Source of the DNA: Hymenoscyphus infarciens
Lineage: Eukaryota > Ascomycota > Leotiomycetes > Helotiales > Helotiaceae
Direction: 5' to 3'
DNA length: 64,000 bases
Assembly (NCBI GenBank): GCA_001414345.1
Contig: LLCB01000137.1
Span: 78,879 to 142,878, forward strand
In this document: positions 1 to 12,095 of the stretch, piece by piece
Numbering within the stretch: the first letter of the stretch is position 1
Layout of the letters: every line of letters begins with the position of its first letter
Notes under the pieces: model-generated
The model's input: the letters and a program-made list of their open reading frames with translations, nothing else
The model's database searches: none
Told to the model about the DNA's origin: nothing
Made by a program: the position numbers and the translations under genes

Positions 1-1
1 C

Positions 2-1249
2 GAGCCGGTTGTCTGGCATTCAATCATTGCGACTGCAGCTGTCACCCAAGAGCTTTTACCTAGACCAGAGCCCAAAGAGCAAAATGTCGAGCATACCTTC
101 GATCGGGCTTCAATACCGAAGCCATTGGGCAAAAAAAGTAAGTTTGGGGATCGACACGTTGCCTTTAGCCCTAGCACTTACTCGCTACGGCATTACCAGC
201 AAGCAAACAGTCTGCTTCTCAATAGCAAAATCACTGATGCAAAAGTTCCACTTGAAGCAAGGATAGCAGCATGTTATCTTTTCTTCGGTCTCGAAATGTT
301 ACTTGGGAATGTAGAGAGAGCTATGGGAATGCTCAGGGTGGGCTATAGACTAATCAGTGCCTTTTCAAGCAAGGGAAGCTCCTTGTCTACCGAGATACTT
401 GCCCCCATTTTCCATCACTCTGTTTCAAATTCTATTTTATATGGCGCAATAATGCATAGTATACCAGAGGACGATGAAATGCGGATCCCAGAAAAAGCTA
501 CCTTTGTAGGTGTTTTGGATGCGAGCAGCTCACTTCTCCAAATCACAAGTTCGGCTCTCTACCGAGCTCAAGCATTTCAAAATCACCTCACCAGCTCCGA
601 CGAACCTTACCCAAGCGCAGAAGTGGAGAGACAACTAGTTGACTATCGACTTCAAAGTTGGTCCAAAAAGTTCAATGACCTTCTTGCTCGGCCTTACATG
701 TTGGATAAAAGTAATCTCCAAAGAGTTGAAAACATCAGCTACGTTACCCTTCGCCACAAATTGGCATCCATCTGGCTCCCCTCCAGATTCTCTATGCATG
801 AAATCGAATACGATAAACATCACAAAGAATTCGCTGAAATCCTCAACGCCATGCCGAGGAATAACACCACACCGCTTCAATTCCGACCAGACCTTTTCTC
901 TCAAATTTACATGGTCGTTATGAAATGTCGGAATCCAACCACTCGACATCGGGGCTTGGAATTTATGAAGACTTTTACGGATTCGGGCCCTTGGGTGAAC
1001 TTCATTATTCGGGTGACGATACGGTTGGTGGAGATTGAAGAGGAAGGGCTGATAAATAGGAGGGATGGGAGTGGTGAGGTGGTTCCTGAGGATTGGGCGA
1101 GGGTTCATGATTTTAGGGTAACGGCTGATCCTAGATGTCCGGGGCAGGAGTGGAAGTTGGTGCAGTTTTGGCAGAGGATAGAGGGGAGGTCGAGACGTAG
1201 GGAGGAGAGGTTTATTGTGCAGCCCAGATTTTTTCCGCCGATGGAGTGA
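2..1249 (+). CDS. Fungal Zn2Cys6-type transcription factor, C-terminal part (5' end outside window)
   Basis: The frame is open from base 2 through the TGA ending at 1249, so the start and any N-terminal zinc cluster lie to the left of the window. The visible ~415 residues have the helical layout of the fungal transcription factor C-terminal domain. An early segment reads HSIIATAAVTQE, matching the usual 'RHAVLALGALHE' stretch. It is followed by SLRHYQQANSLL and by a hydrophobic ISxCLLFxxFEMLxGN-like segment (AACYLFFGLEMLLGN) leading into a 'LRVGYRLIS' helix. No internal intron is needed. Such proteins are nuclear regulators; the target cannot be told. No DNA-binding domain is visible here, so membership in the Zn2Cys6 class is inferred from the middle and C-terminal domain only. 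Confidence 0.75.
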   Translation, partial: EPVVWHSIIATAAVTQELLPRPEPKEQNVEHTFDRASIPKPLGKKSKFGDRHVAFSPSTYSLRHYQQANSLLLNSKITDAKVPLEARIAACYLFFGLEMLLGNVERAMGMLRVGYRLISAFSSKGSSLSTEILAPIFHHSVSNSILYGAIMHSIPEDDEMRIPEKATFVGVLDASSSLLQITSSALYRAQAFQNHLTSSDEPYPSAEVERQLVDYRLQSWSKKFNDLLARPYMLDKSNLQRVENISYVTLRHKLASIWLPSRFSMHEIEYDKHHKEFAEILNAMPRNNTTPLQFRPDLFSQIYMVVMKCRNPTTRHRGLEFMKTFTDSGPWVNFIIRVTIRLVEIEEEGLINRRDGSGEVVPEDWARVHDFRVTADPRCPGQEWKLVQFWQRIEGRSRRREERFIVQPRFFPPME

Positions 1250-1676
1250 TGTTGTTATTTACTTTAGGGGCTGCTGGCAAATGTTCAATGTTTCTAAAAC
1301 CGAGGAAACATTAACGTAATTGCTCGGTCATTTCCGATTCTTGCTTTCACTCAAGTCAGTATCGTGGAAGGAGCGAGTTGAGACACCACATCCAACTTGC
1401 TCCTTCCACAACATACCCACTGACTTGAAGTAAGACAAACCTGGAAAGAGCTTGCAAGTCTGCTCCTTCCTTCAATAAATCTTTTATTGCTGCCGCTACC
1501 TATTTTCTTGCTTCAAGTCGAGCATGCTGCTTCAACATTGACACCCTCCACTTCCACCACCACACTCGTTCATCGCATTCATCACTTTCTTTTATCACTT
1601 TACTCCCGCGCTCGACAGAAAACATCTGCGGCGTCAATATCATTCCCTACTTGCCTCCTCCAACGTCTATGTTTTG
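1250..1676. other. Intergenic region with imperfect long inverted repeat
   Basis: This is the 3' flank of the transcription factor gene and the 5' leader of the next gene. It holds an inverted repeat at 1350-1430: TCAAGTCAGT and TGGAAGGAGCGAGTTG on the left are mirrored by CAACTTGCTCCTTCCA and ACTGACTTGA on the right, around a 12-base centre. The last ~120 bases are pyrimidine-rich, like a fungal leader. A two-codon upstream ORF (ATG at 1669, TGA at 1675-1677) overlaps the start codon of the next gene. Confidence 0.6.
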
Positions 1677-4600
1677 ATGACCCAACCATTGGAGGGGTCA
1701 TTCAATGCCCCTCGTTCTCGTCAACCCGGTTCGGTGGTCAACAATACCAGCATGAGCGCTCCGAGCCATCGCCGAGTCGACGAAGATATTCTTACACGCA
1801 TCCGTTCCCTATTACTCGCACGTAACGTCAGCAACCCCCCACGAACACGTTGCCCATCTGACAAACAACCTGGAAACGATTTCTCCGAGGATGGTACCTC
1901 CTCACCGAAACGAAACTTCATCGACGCAAGTACATCGGAACGATCAGCTCGACGAGAGAAAAGATTAAGTCTTCCAGAATCAGTTGCAGAACTCAGTCGA
2001 AGCCCTAGCCTGGTCATGCACGGTGCACTGGAATCGACGACCCCGGCTCCCGAGTTGTTCGTTTTCCCACCTCTTAATTTACGCTCATCAAGCTCAGCAC
2101 ACGATTTAAGAACGACCTCCGATACCCCGGATGCATCCAGCCTCACTGATGGGCCCTCATTCTTACCTGGCAAAACGAAATCTCGACTCAAGTTGGTTCT
2201 TCAGGACATACCAAAAAACAAAGAGTCGCAACTTGTATCATGCGTCGAGATCAGTGCAAAGATCCCCAAGAACGATGCTGCTATTCACGAAGCTGAGTTG
2301 ACCTGTTGTCCTCCTTGCGAACTACCCCATGCCCAGAACTCTAAATACATTATCAGTGATGGACAGTGGCCGAAGACGATTGAAGCAGAACCTTCTGATC
2401 TCGCATGCTTTCTTGCTGGATGCCCACCGGGACAGCTTGAATGTCAAAGGCATCCCAACCGACGAGCACATTCTACATCTCTTCTGGATCACAGAGGTAT
2501 ACCTCAAGATCTGGAAGCAATTGGACTCCCACTTCTCCCTGATTTCGACAAGATAGTGGGCGACGCAAAGAGAGCTAGGACCAATATCACAACCACAACA
2601 GATGGCAACCACTCTACGGTCAAAAGCGTATCTGCTGGTAGCGTTACCTCCAGTGACGCCTATCCGCATGTTATGCAATCTCAAAAGATTGCTGCCAGGA
2701 AAAGCATGCCGGCAGCTATCTTCACAAATTTCAGTCTTTCCGGCCCCAAAATCAAGCGGGCTTCTGTTTCCCCGGGTCTGACTAGCAAAGAAATACAGAT
2801 TGCTCCGGACGAGAAAGAACCACTCATGAAACCGGTCGAACTGCAACCGCTTGTCCTTCGGAAAATGCCATCACGCAAAGAAGCTAAGCCAGCTTTCCGT
2901 CCTGGCCCAGCTGTACGTCCCAAGCAGTCTGATGGTTCCATGCGCTCGGGAAAATCGGGAAAGAGACATGCCTTGCTAAGATCATCGGGTTCCGATGGAG
3001 GTCCAATCGAGACCAGCCTCCCAGTTCCGCCAGTATTGTCAACCATCAGAAGCTTTGGCATAGAAACTGAAGAAGTTATCCCAGACCAGCAGGCCGAAGA
3101 GCCGAAAGAGCCCGTAGATACACTGAGTTGTCCTTATCGGGACTTGAGTCCCGAAATAAACAGCACCATTCGAGATACTCAAAAAAGCCCAGTTGCAGGT
3201 CACTTGGCAAATTTGCAAAAAACCATGGATTTGGTTGATAACATTCAGGAACGGGTCCAGGACGTCAAACAATATATCCCCGACGACGACGTCAACAAGA
3301 AGATTGATCAATCCCTGGAGAAGTGCCCTATATCACCTGGAATCAATCCTGTAGATGCGGCATACTGGGGCTTTGTTCCTCCTCTGAAAGATAAAGTTGA
3401 GGGTGCTGTTCAAACCGCAGTACGCAATGCGGTCAAAGAGGTTGTGGTACCCGAAGGCGCTCGAATGAAGGAGGCATCGGAAGCATATCGTCTCTTGATT
3501 GCAGATTCTTTAACCAATGCTGCGAAGAATGCGGATGATTTTCTGAAACGACCTTCGTTGTGGAATAGCATAGAATCTCCAGCTCCGTCGGGCACCAACT
3601 CTCCACAAAAACCACAAAACACTTTTCAACCAGACAATGGGTTGGAAACCATCCCTCTGGAATTCGATCAGATCGTGTCACCAGAAAACCACAAGCAAGG
3701 ATCAGTCAAGACGCAGAAAAAAGGACGAGTTGCTGCAAAAAATGTTATTCCAGAAAGATTTTCTTCCAAGCATAAGGTTCTCGCTTCGAAAGTGGGAGCA
3801 ACGAACTCGTCTCAAAAACTGCCAGCGGTAGAAAAAGACCTTGGTCCTCACAAACGGTCGAACGAACAGCTGGCTCCAAAGAAGAATAAATGTGTTCTTC
3901 GACCGACTTCTTCAGCCGAGTCGCTAAGGCCAACAGTCCCCGCAACATTTCCATTCGACGACCGAAGTTCGGTTTCGAATATGTCACCTGGAAGGAAACT
4001 GGCTCGCAAGAACACGATTTATTGGCTCCGAAATCTGATTACTAGCAATGGACCGGGCCCTTATGAACCCCAATTGACTGCTCTTCCACCACGGACTAGA
4101 AGAGCCTACAACACTTCAGGAACACGAGGCAGATCGCAAACCGCACCTCCAAAACCTGGAGTTGAGCTATATTTGAATTCGAATCTTGAATCTAGTAAAA
4201 CTGAAGAGGACTCCGCTGATCAAAACTCCGGAATTAATGTGGGCAGAGCTCTCGTTCGTGATCGCTTCGCTAGGACGATAGACGATCTCGAACAACTTCT
4301 TGGAGAAGCATTGACTGTTGCTCAGCAAGCAGCAGATAAAAATGACCCTGGTTATATGCCCGCCATCTTAGGAGATGCAAATCGGATCCTGAAGGATAGC
4401 CGAAAGGGTTTGTCAGAGAGCGCCGCGTATTACCAACGAAGACAAATCATGCGTTCCAGACGTACCGGTACATATTCTGATGAACTCTATAGCATTTCTA
4501 GTATTCACGAAAGTTTGAGGAGTTATGGGGACTCGACCGAGTTCAGCGATGGCGACAGATTTCATCAGAATGCCCCATATGCATGCCATGATGCCCGGGA

Positions 4601-7600
4601 CAGAAGTATTGAAATACCTCCCAAGCATCCCCAACGTAAGCAACCAAAGGGGCGCGTTCATACCCCATACCAGGCCAGAACCCGAGCTCCATCTCGAGAC
4701 TCAGATACAGCAAATGCTCCTCTTATGCAGAATACAATTAGGGACTTGGAGTATATCAAGGCTGCTGATCCTAGATCAATGCCGGCAGAAATCGATTTCG
4801 CCAAGCCCCCGAGAAAGTACACAGAACCCCCCGATGATTCTAGTCCCCCTGAAGCACTCGGAGAACTAATCGGATCTGGTCCTCCTCCAAACTTTTATAA
4901 TCCGGATCCTTTCAAGGCGCCAACAAGTTCTGGTACCGGACGCAAAATTTCTGGCGACTCTCCTCGGCGCCTCAGTCCCGTGAAACAGATAGTGCCAATT
5001 ATCATCACCGATGATCGAGGTAAAATGCCCGTTCCTCGTGGAGACAGTGTTACCCAAAGATGTGCTAGCGGAGGACACTCAGAAGATGAGCACAATGGCG
5101 TCAAGGCAAAGCTTCTGGCGAAGGGTGTACCAGGAAAGCGTGAGGTACGTGAATACATTGAGAGTAACCAACGTCCACCAATCCACACTCGAGATAGCTC
5201 CAAGGCGTTGAGACAACAAGCTGAACAAGCAGCGCAGGATGATGAGGAGAATTTCAAAATGAAACGAGGCAAGACCTATGACTGGCAAGATGTCGATCCC
5301 GATTATGCTGAGCTATGTACGCTTGACGATGTGAAAGCTGGCTCTGTAGCAAAGCCTTTGTCTACTAATCGTCCATCTGTTCCTTGCAGTTCCAGCACCG
5401 GTGGTGGTTCCAACTCAAGTGGTGCATTGGACTTAGGTGTTGGATATGTTCATGCAGGCCAATCTCCTGGAAACCAACGGGGCGGAAATCCACGATATAC
5501 CGAGAATCGGGGAAACTATTCGCAAGAGCAAGACAACCGAAGATATGATTCAAGACTCGCCAAGGGTAATGAAGACTATCCCGACAGAGGTGAAAATGAA
5601 AATCGAGGATATGGTTCTGAGAGTCCCAATGGAATTGGAGGTGGGAATGGCAATGGAAGGGGCGGTGGAAATGGCGGTGGAGGCTACAATGGTAAAGACT
5701 ACAGAGGTGGAGATGATCCTTCGAGGAATCCAAACGGCGGCGGTGGAGGATACGATCTCAGAGATGATCCACCCCCGAATCTACCACAAACACAGAAACC
5801 ACGACGCCGGAAGCACAAGAATAATGAAGAATATGATCTCTCGAGAAAGAACCATCTCAGTTTAAAGGAGGATGAACACAAGGGTTTCAGTTTTGCTCGA
5901 TCCCACAAGAAACCGGTCACTGCTAGAGATTGGAAGCCAACACGAAAGAGATTCGCTGCAACTGTTGCATGTGTCAGTACAGCTCTTGTGGGAATTCTTG
6001 TGGGTATTTACGCCGGCGAGGTACCTGCCATCCAGTACTACATTGTTGACTTTCACCACTATACACTGCTCGGGAATGTCTTCTTCTACCTCGGTTTGGC
6101 TATCCCGACCTTTTTCTTCTGGCCGTTGCCTCTACTTCATGGTCGGAAACCATACATCCTTGGCTCTATGGCCCTTGCTATGCCGCTGCTCTTCCCGCAA
6201 GCTGTTGCTGTTGGGTCCATCAGATCTCCTTACGTCAGATATTGGAGAATTGTTCTCATTCTTCCGCGAGCTTTGATGGGTTTCTGTCTTGGGTTTGCAA
6301 ATATGAATTTGAAGTCAACTCTCACTGATTTATTTGGTGCCTCGCTGCAATGCGAAAATCCACATCAAGAGGTTGTTGACGAGAATGATGTGCGACGCCA
6401 TGGTGGAGGCATGGGTATTTGGCTGGGCTTGTGGACATGGTGCGCCATGGGATCTATTGGTGTTGGATTCATGATTGGAGCCGTGATCATCAACCACCTC
6501 CCTCCTGCCTGGGGATTTTACACCAGCATTTTCATTATTGCTGGGGTTTTGTTCCTCAACATCATTACGCCCGAAGTCAGACCTTCTGCATTCAGAAGAT
6601 CGGTCACTGAAGTTAAGAATGGTGATACTGTATCTCGTCGACTTGCTCGTGGAGAAGTCAAAATGCATATGGTACAAAGTGGTCCCAGATGGTGGGGTGA
6701 GGAAATGCATTATGGATACATCCTGTCTCTGCGTATGCTTACACAGCCTGGTTTTATGGTGATCGCTGTTTATGTTGCTTGGATGTATGCCCAGATTGTG
6801 TTGATCATTGTGGTATGTCTTCCGGGTTTGAGGAATGTGGGAGTTTGCTAACTGTTGACAGCTTCTTGGCTCTCTGACATCCAAGTACTACAAGTTCACT
6901 TCACCATTTGTAGGATTGAGCGTTATGTCCGTACCACTCGGAGCCATGGTGGCCATCCCGTTCCAACACGCATCACTCTTCAGTCGTTCCCATAACAAAG
7001 GACCGGACGAGGATGATACGGTCAAAAAGAAGATGAATTGGTCTTCTCACATGCTGCGACGTGCAATTTTCGTCCTGGTGCTTCCGTTCGCTGGTCTGGG
7101 ATATACACTTTCTTCTACTGGCCCACCTTTCCATTACCTAGTACCTATATTGTTTGCAGCACTTATCGGTTTCCTCTCGAACCTTGCTCTAGCAGAATGT
7201 CACGGCATTTTGATGGAAACCTTCGACACCTCAGATCTTCAACCTGGTATGGCCGGTCGAGCTCGCGGTTCTTCAGGCGACAAGGCCAAAGGAAAGAGAA
7301 CCAATTACTCTTCCTTCCCACGAGTCCAATCCGCATTCGCCATCACTCAAGCTCTCGGATACTGCTTCGCAGCCATTGCAGTAGGTGTAGGCGGCGTCGC
7401 TGAACGACAATTGGGTACACAATCCGCCACAGGAGTCATGGCCGGTATCCTCCTCATCCTCTCCATCCTACTCCTCGGTGTCCTCGTCAGATTCAAAGAT
7501 GTACAAATCATTCCTGATTCTAAAAAGGGCGAGCTATCGCAGTGGAAGAATGCGCGGAGAACATCGGCGTTTATACGTTCTCAGGGTGTTGATGTTGAAG

Positions 7601-8025
7601 AGCCGTGGCGACCGATCATCATCGGAAATCCGACCCATCACACGAGACGCATGTGTGTCTTGGAGATGGGGAGTTTGACTCGATGGAGTGAGATTCGAAA
7701 GAAGAATCTGCTTGTCGATGCTAATAGTTTGGAGGCTAAGCATCCGAATATGGTCATGATTGAAGAGGTGGAGGAGTTCTTTGGGAAGAAGAAGATGATA
7801 GGTGATCCAGGGGCTCGTGTTCCAAGCTATCAGCAGCAAGGTGGTCAGGGCTATGGAGGAGAAGATCAATTGAGGCTTACGGGTCAGGACCTGGGTGATA
7901 GACGACAGGAGAGGCCTTCGAGAAATTCGAGAAACTCGAGGATAGAGTTGTCTAGTCAAGCGGGAAACGAGGGGCCCGGAAGACGAACTGCCCGGGGGAC
8001 AGGAGAAAGAGGAGACATAGAGTAA
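1677..8025 (+). CDS. Large MesA-like polytopic membrane protein with disordered N-terminus (2 exons)
   Basis: Exons 1677-6812 and 6862-8025 give about 2,099 residues. The intron 6813-6861 has a GTATGT donor, GCTAAC branch and ACAG acceptor and keeps the frame. The first ~1,420 residues are hydrophilic and low in complexity, with Ser/Pro-rich stretches and a Gly/Asn-rich block around residues 1320-1360. Residues ~1425-1925 contain about a dozen hydrophobic segments. After the third is a GRKPYILGSMALAM stretch resembling major-facilitator motif A. The tail is charged. Size and architecture resemble the filamentous-fungal MesA family, cell-surface proteins needed to stabilise hyphal polarity axes. 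That assignment is from memory of the architecture, not a search. The ATG at 1677 is chosen as the first in frame. A transporter activity is possible but unsupported. Confidence 0.8.
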
Positions 8026-8888
8026 CCTTCTCGATGGACGATACTGACCCTCAGACCCGAAAGGAAGAGTTGAATTTGAGTAAGAGACGAGGGGTTCCCT
8101 TTGTTGTTGGGAGATTGGTGTGGTGTTTAAATGGGGTTTGGAAGGCGGTGGGTGCAAGGAATGGGTTACATGAGGTGGAAGAGGTTGCTGGTGGGTGGGA
8201 AGATTGGTATTGGAGGAGGAGTGCTGGGAATGGTTGATGGTTATGTGGTTTGAACAGAGGGTCTGTGGGGGGTGGAGTTTTTGAGGCATCCTAGAAATTG
8301 AATATTCGTACTGAGATTCTCATTCTTTTATGTTGCGATTTGTGTTTTGTGATAGAAAAGAAAAACCTGAGATTCTGCCAGTGGCTCGAGAACCTTTCAG
8401 CGATCGGTAAAAAAAGACTAGATTTGAGTCGATCTCAAGGGTTCTTTTTCTTATAATAAAGGTCTTTCTTTGGACCAATGATACTCCGTACAAATAGATG
8501 GCAAAAATGTACATTCGGAATGACCAGGATTTCCTTTCAGAGCCTGTAGATACATCAGATACAGGATATCTAGACAAGTCTCTCAAAACCTGGCGGATTC
8601 TTTCTCTTCTTCAGCCCTCTTCCACTGCTTTAGCTTCCTGGCGTACAAAAAGTATTGACAGCCGTGTCTTTTAAAGTTCTCGTCTTATCCGGCCAGGCTG
8701 GGCTGGCGAATAGTATGTCCACCTCTCTACCGGCCAGCTCTCCTGATATTTGTATTCGGAGTAGGCACATTTCTGTGAAAGAAATCCAAGACTTCCGCCT
8801 CGGGGTTCTCCTTGACGCCAGTTATCTAGCCAGTTTCTCCGGGTATCGACATACCACCAGTTTTATCCTCCATCTTCCTGGTAATGTC
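8026..8888. other. Convergent intergenic region
   Basis: This lies between the plus-strand MesA-like gene and the minus-strand RRM-like gene. The short ORFs here lack codon structure or family features. It probably holds both 3' UTRs. No repeat or RNA gene was recognised. Confidence 0.5.
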
Positions 8889-9671
8889 TCAAGTAGTATT
8901 CTTCTTCCCCAAACCCAGCTCCTTCTCCTCCCATTCCTCTCTAAGCTGTCGCAAACCCTGCAATACCCTAGGCTTCGTATTCTCCTGCCGCTTCCTCTCC
9001 CTCTGCGCAACCCTCCACTCGATACTCTTCTCCTCGGCCGTCGCACCACCACCCCTCCTATCCGTCTCCCAATCCCGCAGACCAGGCGCAAATATCGAAG
9101 GCGGAATTACCGCCTCCAGCGAAGACGCTATGTATGAACTCGGTGGTTTTACGGGTATGAAGGGCCCGTAGAGCGGGTTTGTAGTGGGTGAGGTAATGTA
9201 TTTTATATGGTCAAAGTTTGTGGTTGAGATGTGGAGTTCGAATGTTTTCTCCACTGGAGGGGATTGGGGAGGGAGGGTGGAGGGATCGAGGGGCGCGAGG
9301 GTGGCTTCTATTTGTTGGGAGGGTGTGAGAGGGGGTGGTGGGGGGTAGTTTAGGAGGCGATAGTGGATTGGGGAGGTGTTGAGGGCGTTGGTTGTGGATG
9401 TTTGTTGGGCGTAGGTTAGGAGGAAGGCGTTATGGATTGGGGATTTGGAGTACTGGGGAGAAGGTCAGTATGGGCCAAAAAGAGGGGAGGGAATAAAATG
9501 TACTTTGAAAGAGCGGAACATGGTTATTTCTCCGAATTGCTCCATTACGCGGAGGACTTCTCGTCGTTCTGCGAAGGTGCTGGCGGTGGGGAACATTTTT
9601 ATATGGACCGTTCGTTTTGCAAGTTCGAGGGCGCGGCCTGAGAGGGTGCTGAGATGATTAACGTTCCTCAT
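8889..9671 (-). CDS. Small conserved fungal protein with RRM-like N-terminus, possibly mitochondrial (2 exons)
   Basis: On the minus strand, exons 9671-9504 and 9452-8889 encode about 243 residues. The intron 9503-9453 (51 bp) has GTACAT and CCCCAG ends and joins two frames that are otherwise interrupted, giving MFRSFK-YSKSPIHNAFLLTYA. The N-terminal part (RTVHIKMFPTASTFAERREV, then LRVMEQFGEITMFRSFK) looks like the beta-alpha-beta start of an RNA-recognition fold. The middle is proline-rich (residues ~100-125). The C-terminus is strongly charged and probably alpha-helical (RQLREEWEEKELGLGKK). The start is the ATG at 9671; a non-ATG extension upstream looks like leader. I do not recognise a named family. 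A mitochondrial location is only a guess from the short basic N-terminus. Confidence 0.65.
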
Positions 9672-9842
9672 TTTGCATTTGTTGGTCCTCCGATTGAGGA
9701 GGTTATCGGGGGAGCATTCGTGTTGTTGGGTTGATGAGAGTTTGATAGCTCGAGGTGAGGCTCGAGGTTCTGAGTTGTAAGCTGTTTGATTGGCCAATTC
9801 GGTAGAATATCGGGTAAAAGTATAATAAATCCTCAACCACAC

Positions 9843-10661
9843 TCTTCATAAGCTCACATTTTTAGTTTGAAGGACTTTCCTCTTATTCCCAACTTTTGCT
9901 AACAATTCTTAAGGTTTCATAACTTAAAATGCTTTCTTAGGTATCCAAACTTTCCTGAAATATAGCTGAATTGAACATCGATTTAGATAAGAGTATACGC
10001 CAGGGGGTTCAAGAATTTGTAACTGACCAAGAGTAAAACACCTCTTTTCTACCTCCCCGATTGTTCGCCAACTAGAATAAATGAGCTTATATCAATTTAA
10101 TTCTTTTAGATACGTTGGGACAACTATAGAAGAGAAAATTCCAGGGGACTACTATAGTCACGAATTCTTACAACACCTGGTGACAGGGATAATAGAGAAG
10201 AGTGAAAACTAAATAGGTCTCTTGTCTCTTTCTTGAGTTTTATTGATTCCAGATATGTCTGAGTAATGATTCGAGGTGAGAGTGGCTGAGTGTTAACTGG
10301 GGAACACGGGTCTCTCTTATTTTACATAGTAAGGTACGTAATCTTTCTCTGCATATAAGTTATATTAAATATCTTTCTGAAGAATTTTCCCCTAATATTA
10401 TCTAGTCGCTTTGCGTTGATCTGAGCTTGGGATGCCTGCTAGATTGTAGAGCGCCTAACTTGTCATGAGATTTTAAAGTCTACAAAAATGGGAGGCAGCT
10501 GTGGGCCACGCCTTAAAGATGACACACACTCTCACTTAGTCAATTATTGATGTTAGACTTGAAGCATTTGTTTGACTTCTTATATAAACATTTCAACTCA
10601 TCATCATCATTATTTCCTGCTCAACTTCCTCTTCCAAAGCACAATCCTCTTGTCCACAAAT
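9843..10661. other. Intergenic region, no feature recognised
   Basis: Moderately AT-rich DNA without long ORFs. It may include old repeat debris around 10,020-10,330, but I found no terminal repeats or coding motifs. It should contain the promoter of the GNAT gene; the ~60 bases before 10,662 are CT-rich. Confidence 0.4.
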
Positions 10662-11353
10662 ATGAACACTTCAATCATGCCGCTCCAACTCCTCGAAGTC
10701 CAACCGGAAGACTTCGACACCATGATAAACCATACACACCTCTTCCCACCAGGAGATGAATTAGTCGGACCCCCAACACCCCTTACCTTTTCTGGACTAT
10801 AACTTCCAAATCCTCACAAGAAGAATCCCTCGCTCGTCTCACCTTCCACATGTCCAAATTATGTTCCAGATTCCTAGGCGATCCCACAGGCAAATACCTC
10901 AAGATCGTCCACGATAAAACGCATGAAATTATAAGTATATCACGTTGGCATTACTATCCTTACGGCTATTCGTACACCCAAGGAATTGCTTGGGAACTTC
11001 ATACCTCAATCTCTGGTCAAGAATTTCCCGAAGACATGAAAATTGAGTTGCATAACTACATTTTGGACTCAGGGGATGAGAAGAGGGAAAATTGGATGGA
11101 GAAATTGAAGCCTTGTTATGTTTCAATGCATTTCGTCACCAGACCTTCGCAGTGGAAGCGAGGTGCTGCTGGGATGTTGATTAATTGGGGCATAGATAAG
11201 GGGAAGGAAGAGGGAGTGTTGGTTTATCTCGAGGCGGGAGCTATGGCAAAACATGGTTATGAGAAACTTGGGTTTAGAAAGAAGAGAGAGCTTTTGGTTG
11301 CTGATTCAAGACGTCAAGGTGTGGATATGGATTTTGCGATGGCGAAGATGTAA
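10662..11353 (+). pseudogene. GNAT-family acetyltransferase, reading frame broken by one frameshift
   Basis: The N-terminal part starts at ATG 10,662 (or 10,677) and runs in one frame to about 10,787 (MPLQLLEVQPEDFDTM ... LVGPPTPL). The rest of the protein continues in another frame from about 10,790 to the TAA at 11,351-11,353 (FWTITSKSSQEES, then ARLTFHMSK). The downstream part has GNAT features: ISRWHYYPYGYSY strands, MHFVTRPSQWKRGAAGMLINWG as the acetyl-CoA-binding loop (R/Q-x-x-G-x-A/G type), and YLEAGAMAKHGYEKLGFRKK as the last strand and helix. No intron with acceptable signals bridges the two frames without removing apparently conserved sequence, so a single-base change in the C/T-rich stretch 10,765-10,795 is the simplest explanation. 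It is either a recent pseudogene or a base-call error. Substrate unknown. Confidence 0.75.
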
Positions 11354-12095
11354 ATTAAACGAGAAGAAATTGTGTAGTAGCTTTGGAGATTGGGACTTTG
11401 GAGGTTACTTGAGGGATGAGATTGCTAGACTATAGATACCATATTCTATAGATAGAGAGGAGCTAGCTACATAGGGAATATTTCATCAATTCTCCTGTCC
11501 TGTTGCTCAAATATTTCTCTCTTGCGAAAAGTTAGAGAATACTACTGTATGGGATCTTGTTCCTTGCTTGAAATAATAACGTTCCATCCACACACTGAAT
11601 TTTGTTTGAAAGATTAGTAGTTTTTATAGATTTTATGGAATCATTCACAACACCCTGGGTTTTCCAATATTGCTAGTCATTAGTACTCAATAATCTGGGA
11701 AGAGAGCTCAGACCAACTCTAGATGGTTCATGCGTTTAGCGAGCTGTTTGTACTTTAGCAAAGTACAACCAATGGTTATGGGTGCTCTTTGAATAAGAAA
11801 TAACGACCAAGATTATTCCAGGAGAAAAGTACATTCTTGTGAGTTTTGGATCATTACATTTTGGTGGTTGCAGGGCCTCAAAGTTTGCTAAAAACCTTTC
11901 TCTGAATAAAGCAAGATCCCAGACCATCAGTGAAAGTGTGAATGCCAATACTTGGCTTGCTAGTGGGTCACTCCTTTTGTACTTCAAATAGACATAGTTT
12001 TCTGGCAAGTCAAGTCTGCAACATACCAACTTCACACATCCATCAAACGAACAACACCACAAGAAGAAAGAACGATAGCCCAATTACAATTCAGC
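11354..12095. other. Intergenic region, no feature recognised
   Basis: AT-rich spacer between the GNAT and F-box genes. A 115-residue minus-strand ORF (12,083-11,736) overlaps the promoter of the next gene and shows no family features, so it is not called. Confidence 0.4.

Noticed and set aside
7534..8289. 251-codon minus-strand ORF over the MesA-like 3' end
   Set aside because: Antisense shadow of a charged coding tail; low-complexity His/Ser/Pro translation.
10698..10820. Intron that would join the two GNAT frames
   Set aside because: Available GT/AG pairs have poor donors (GTCGGA, GTCCAA) and would remove sequence that fits the protein family, so a frameshift is the simpler reading.
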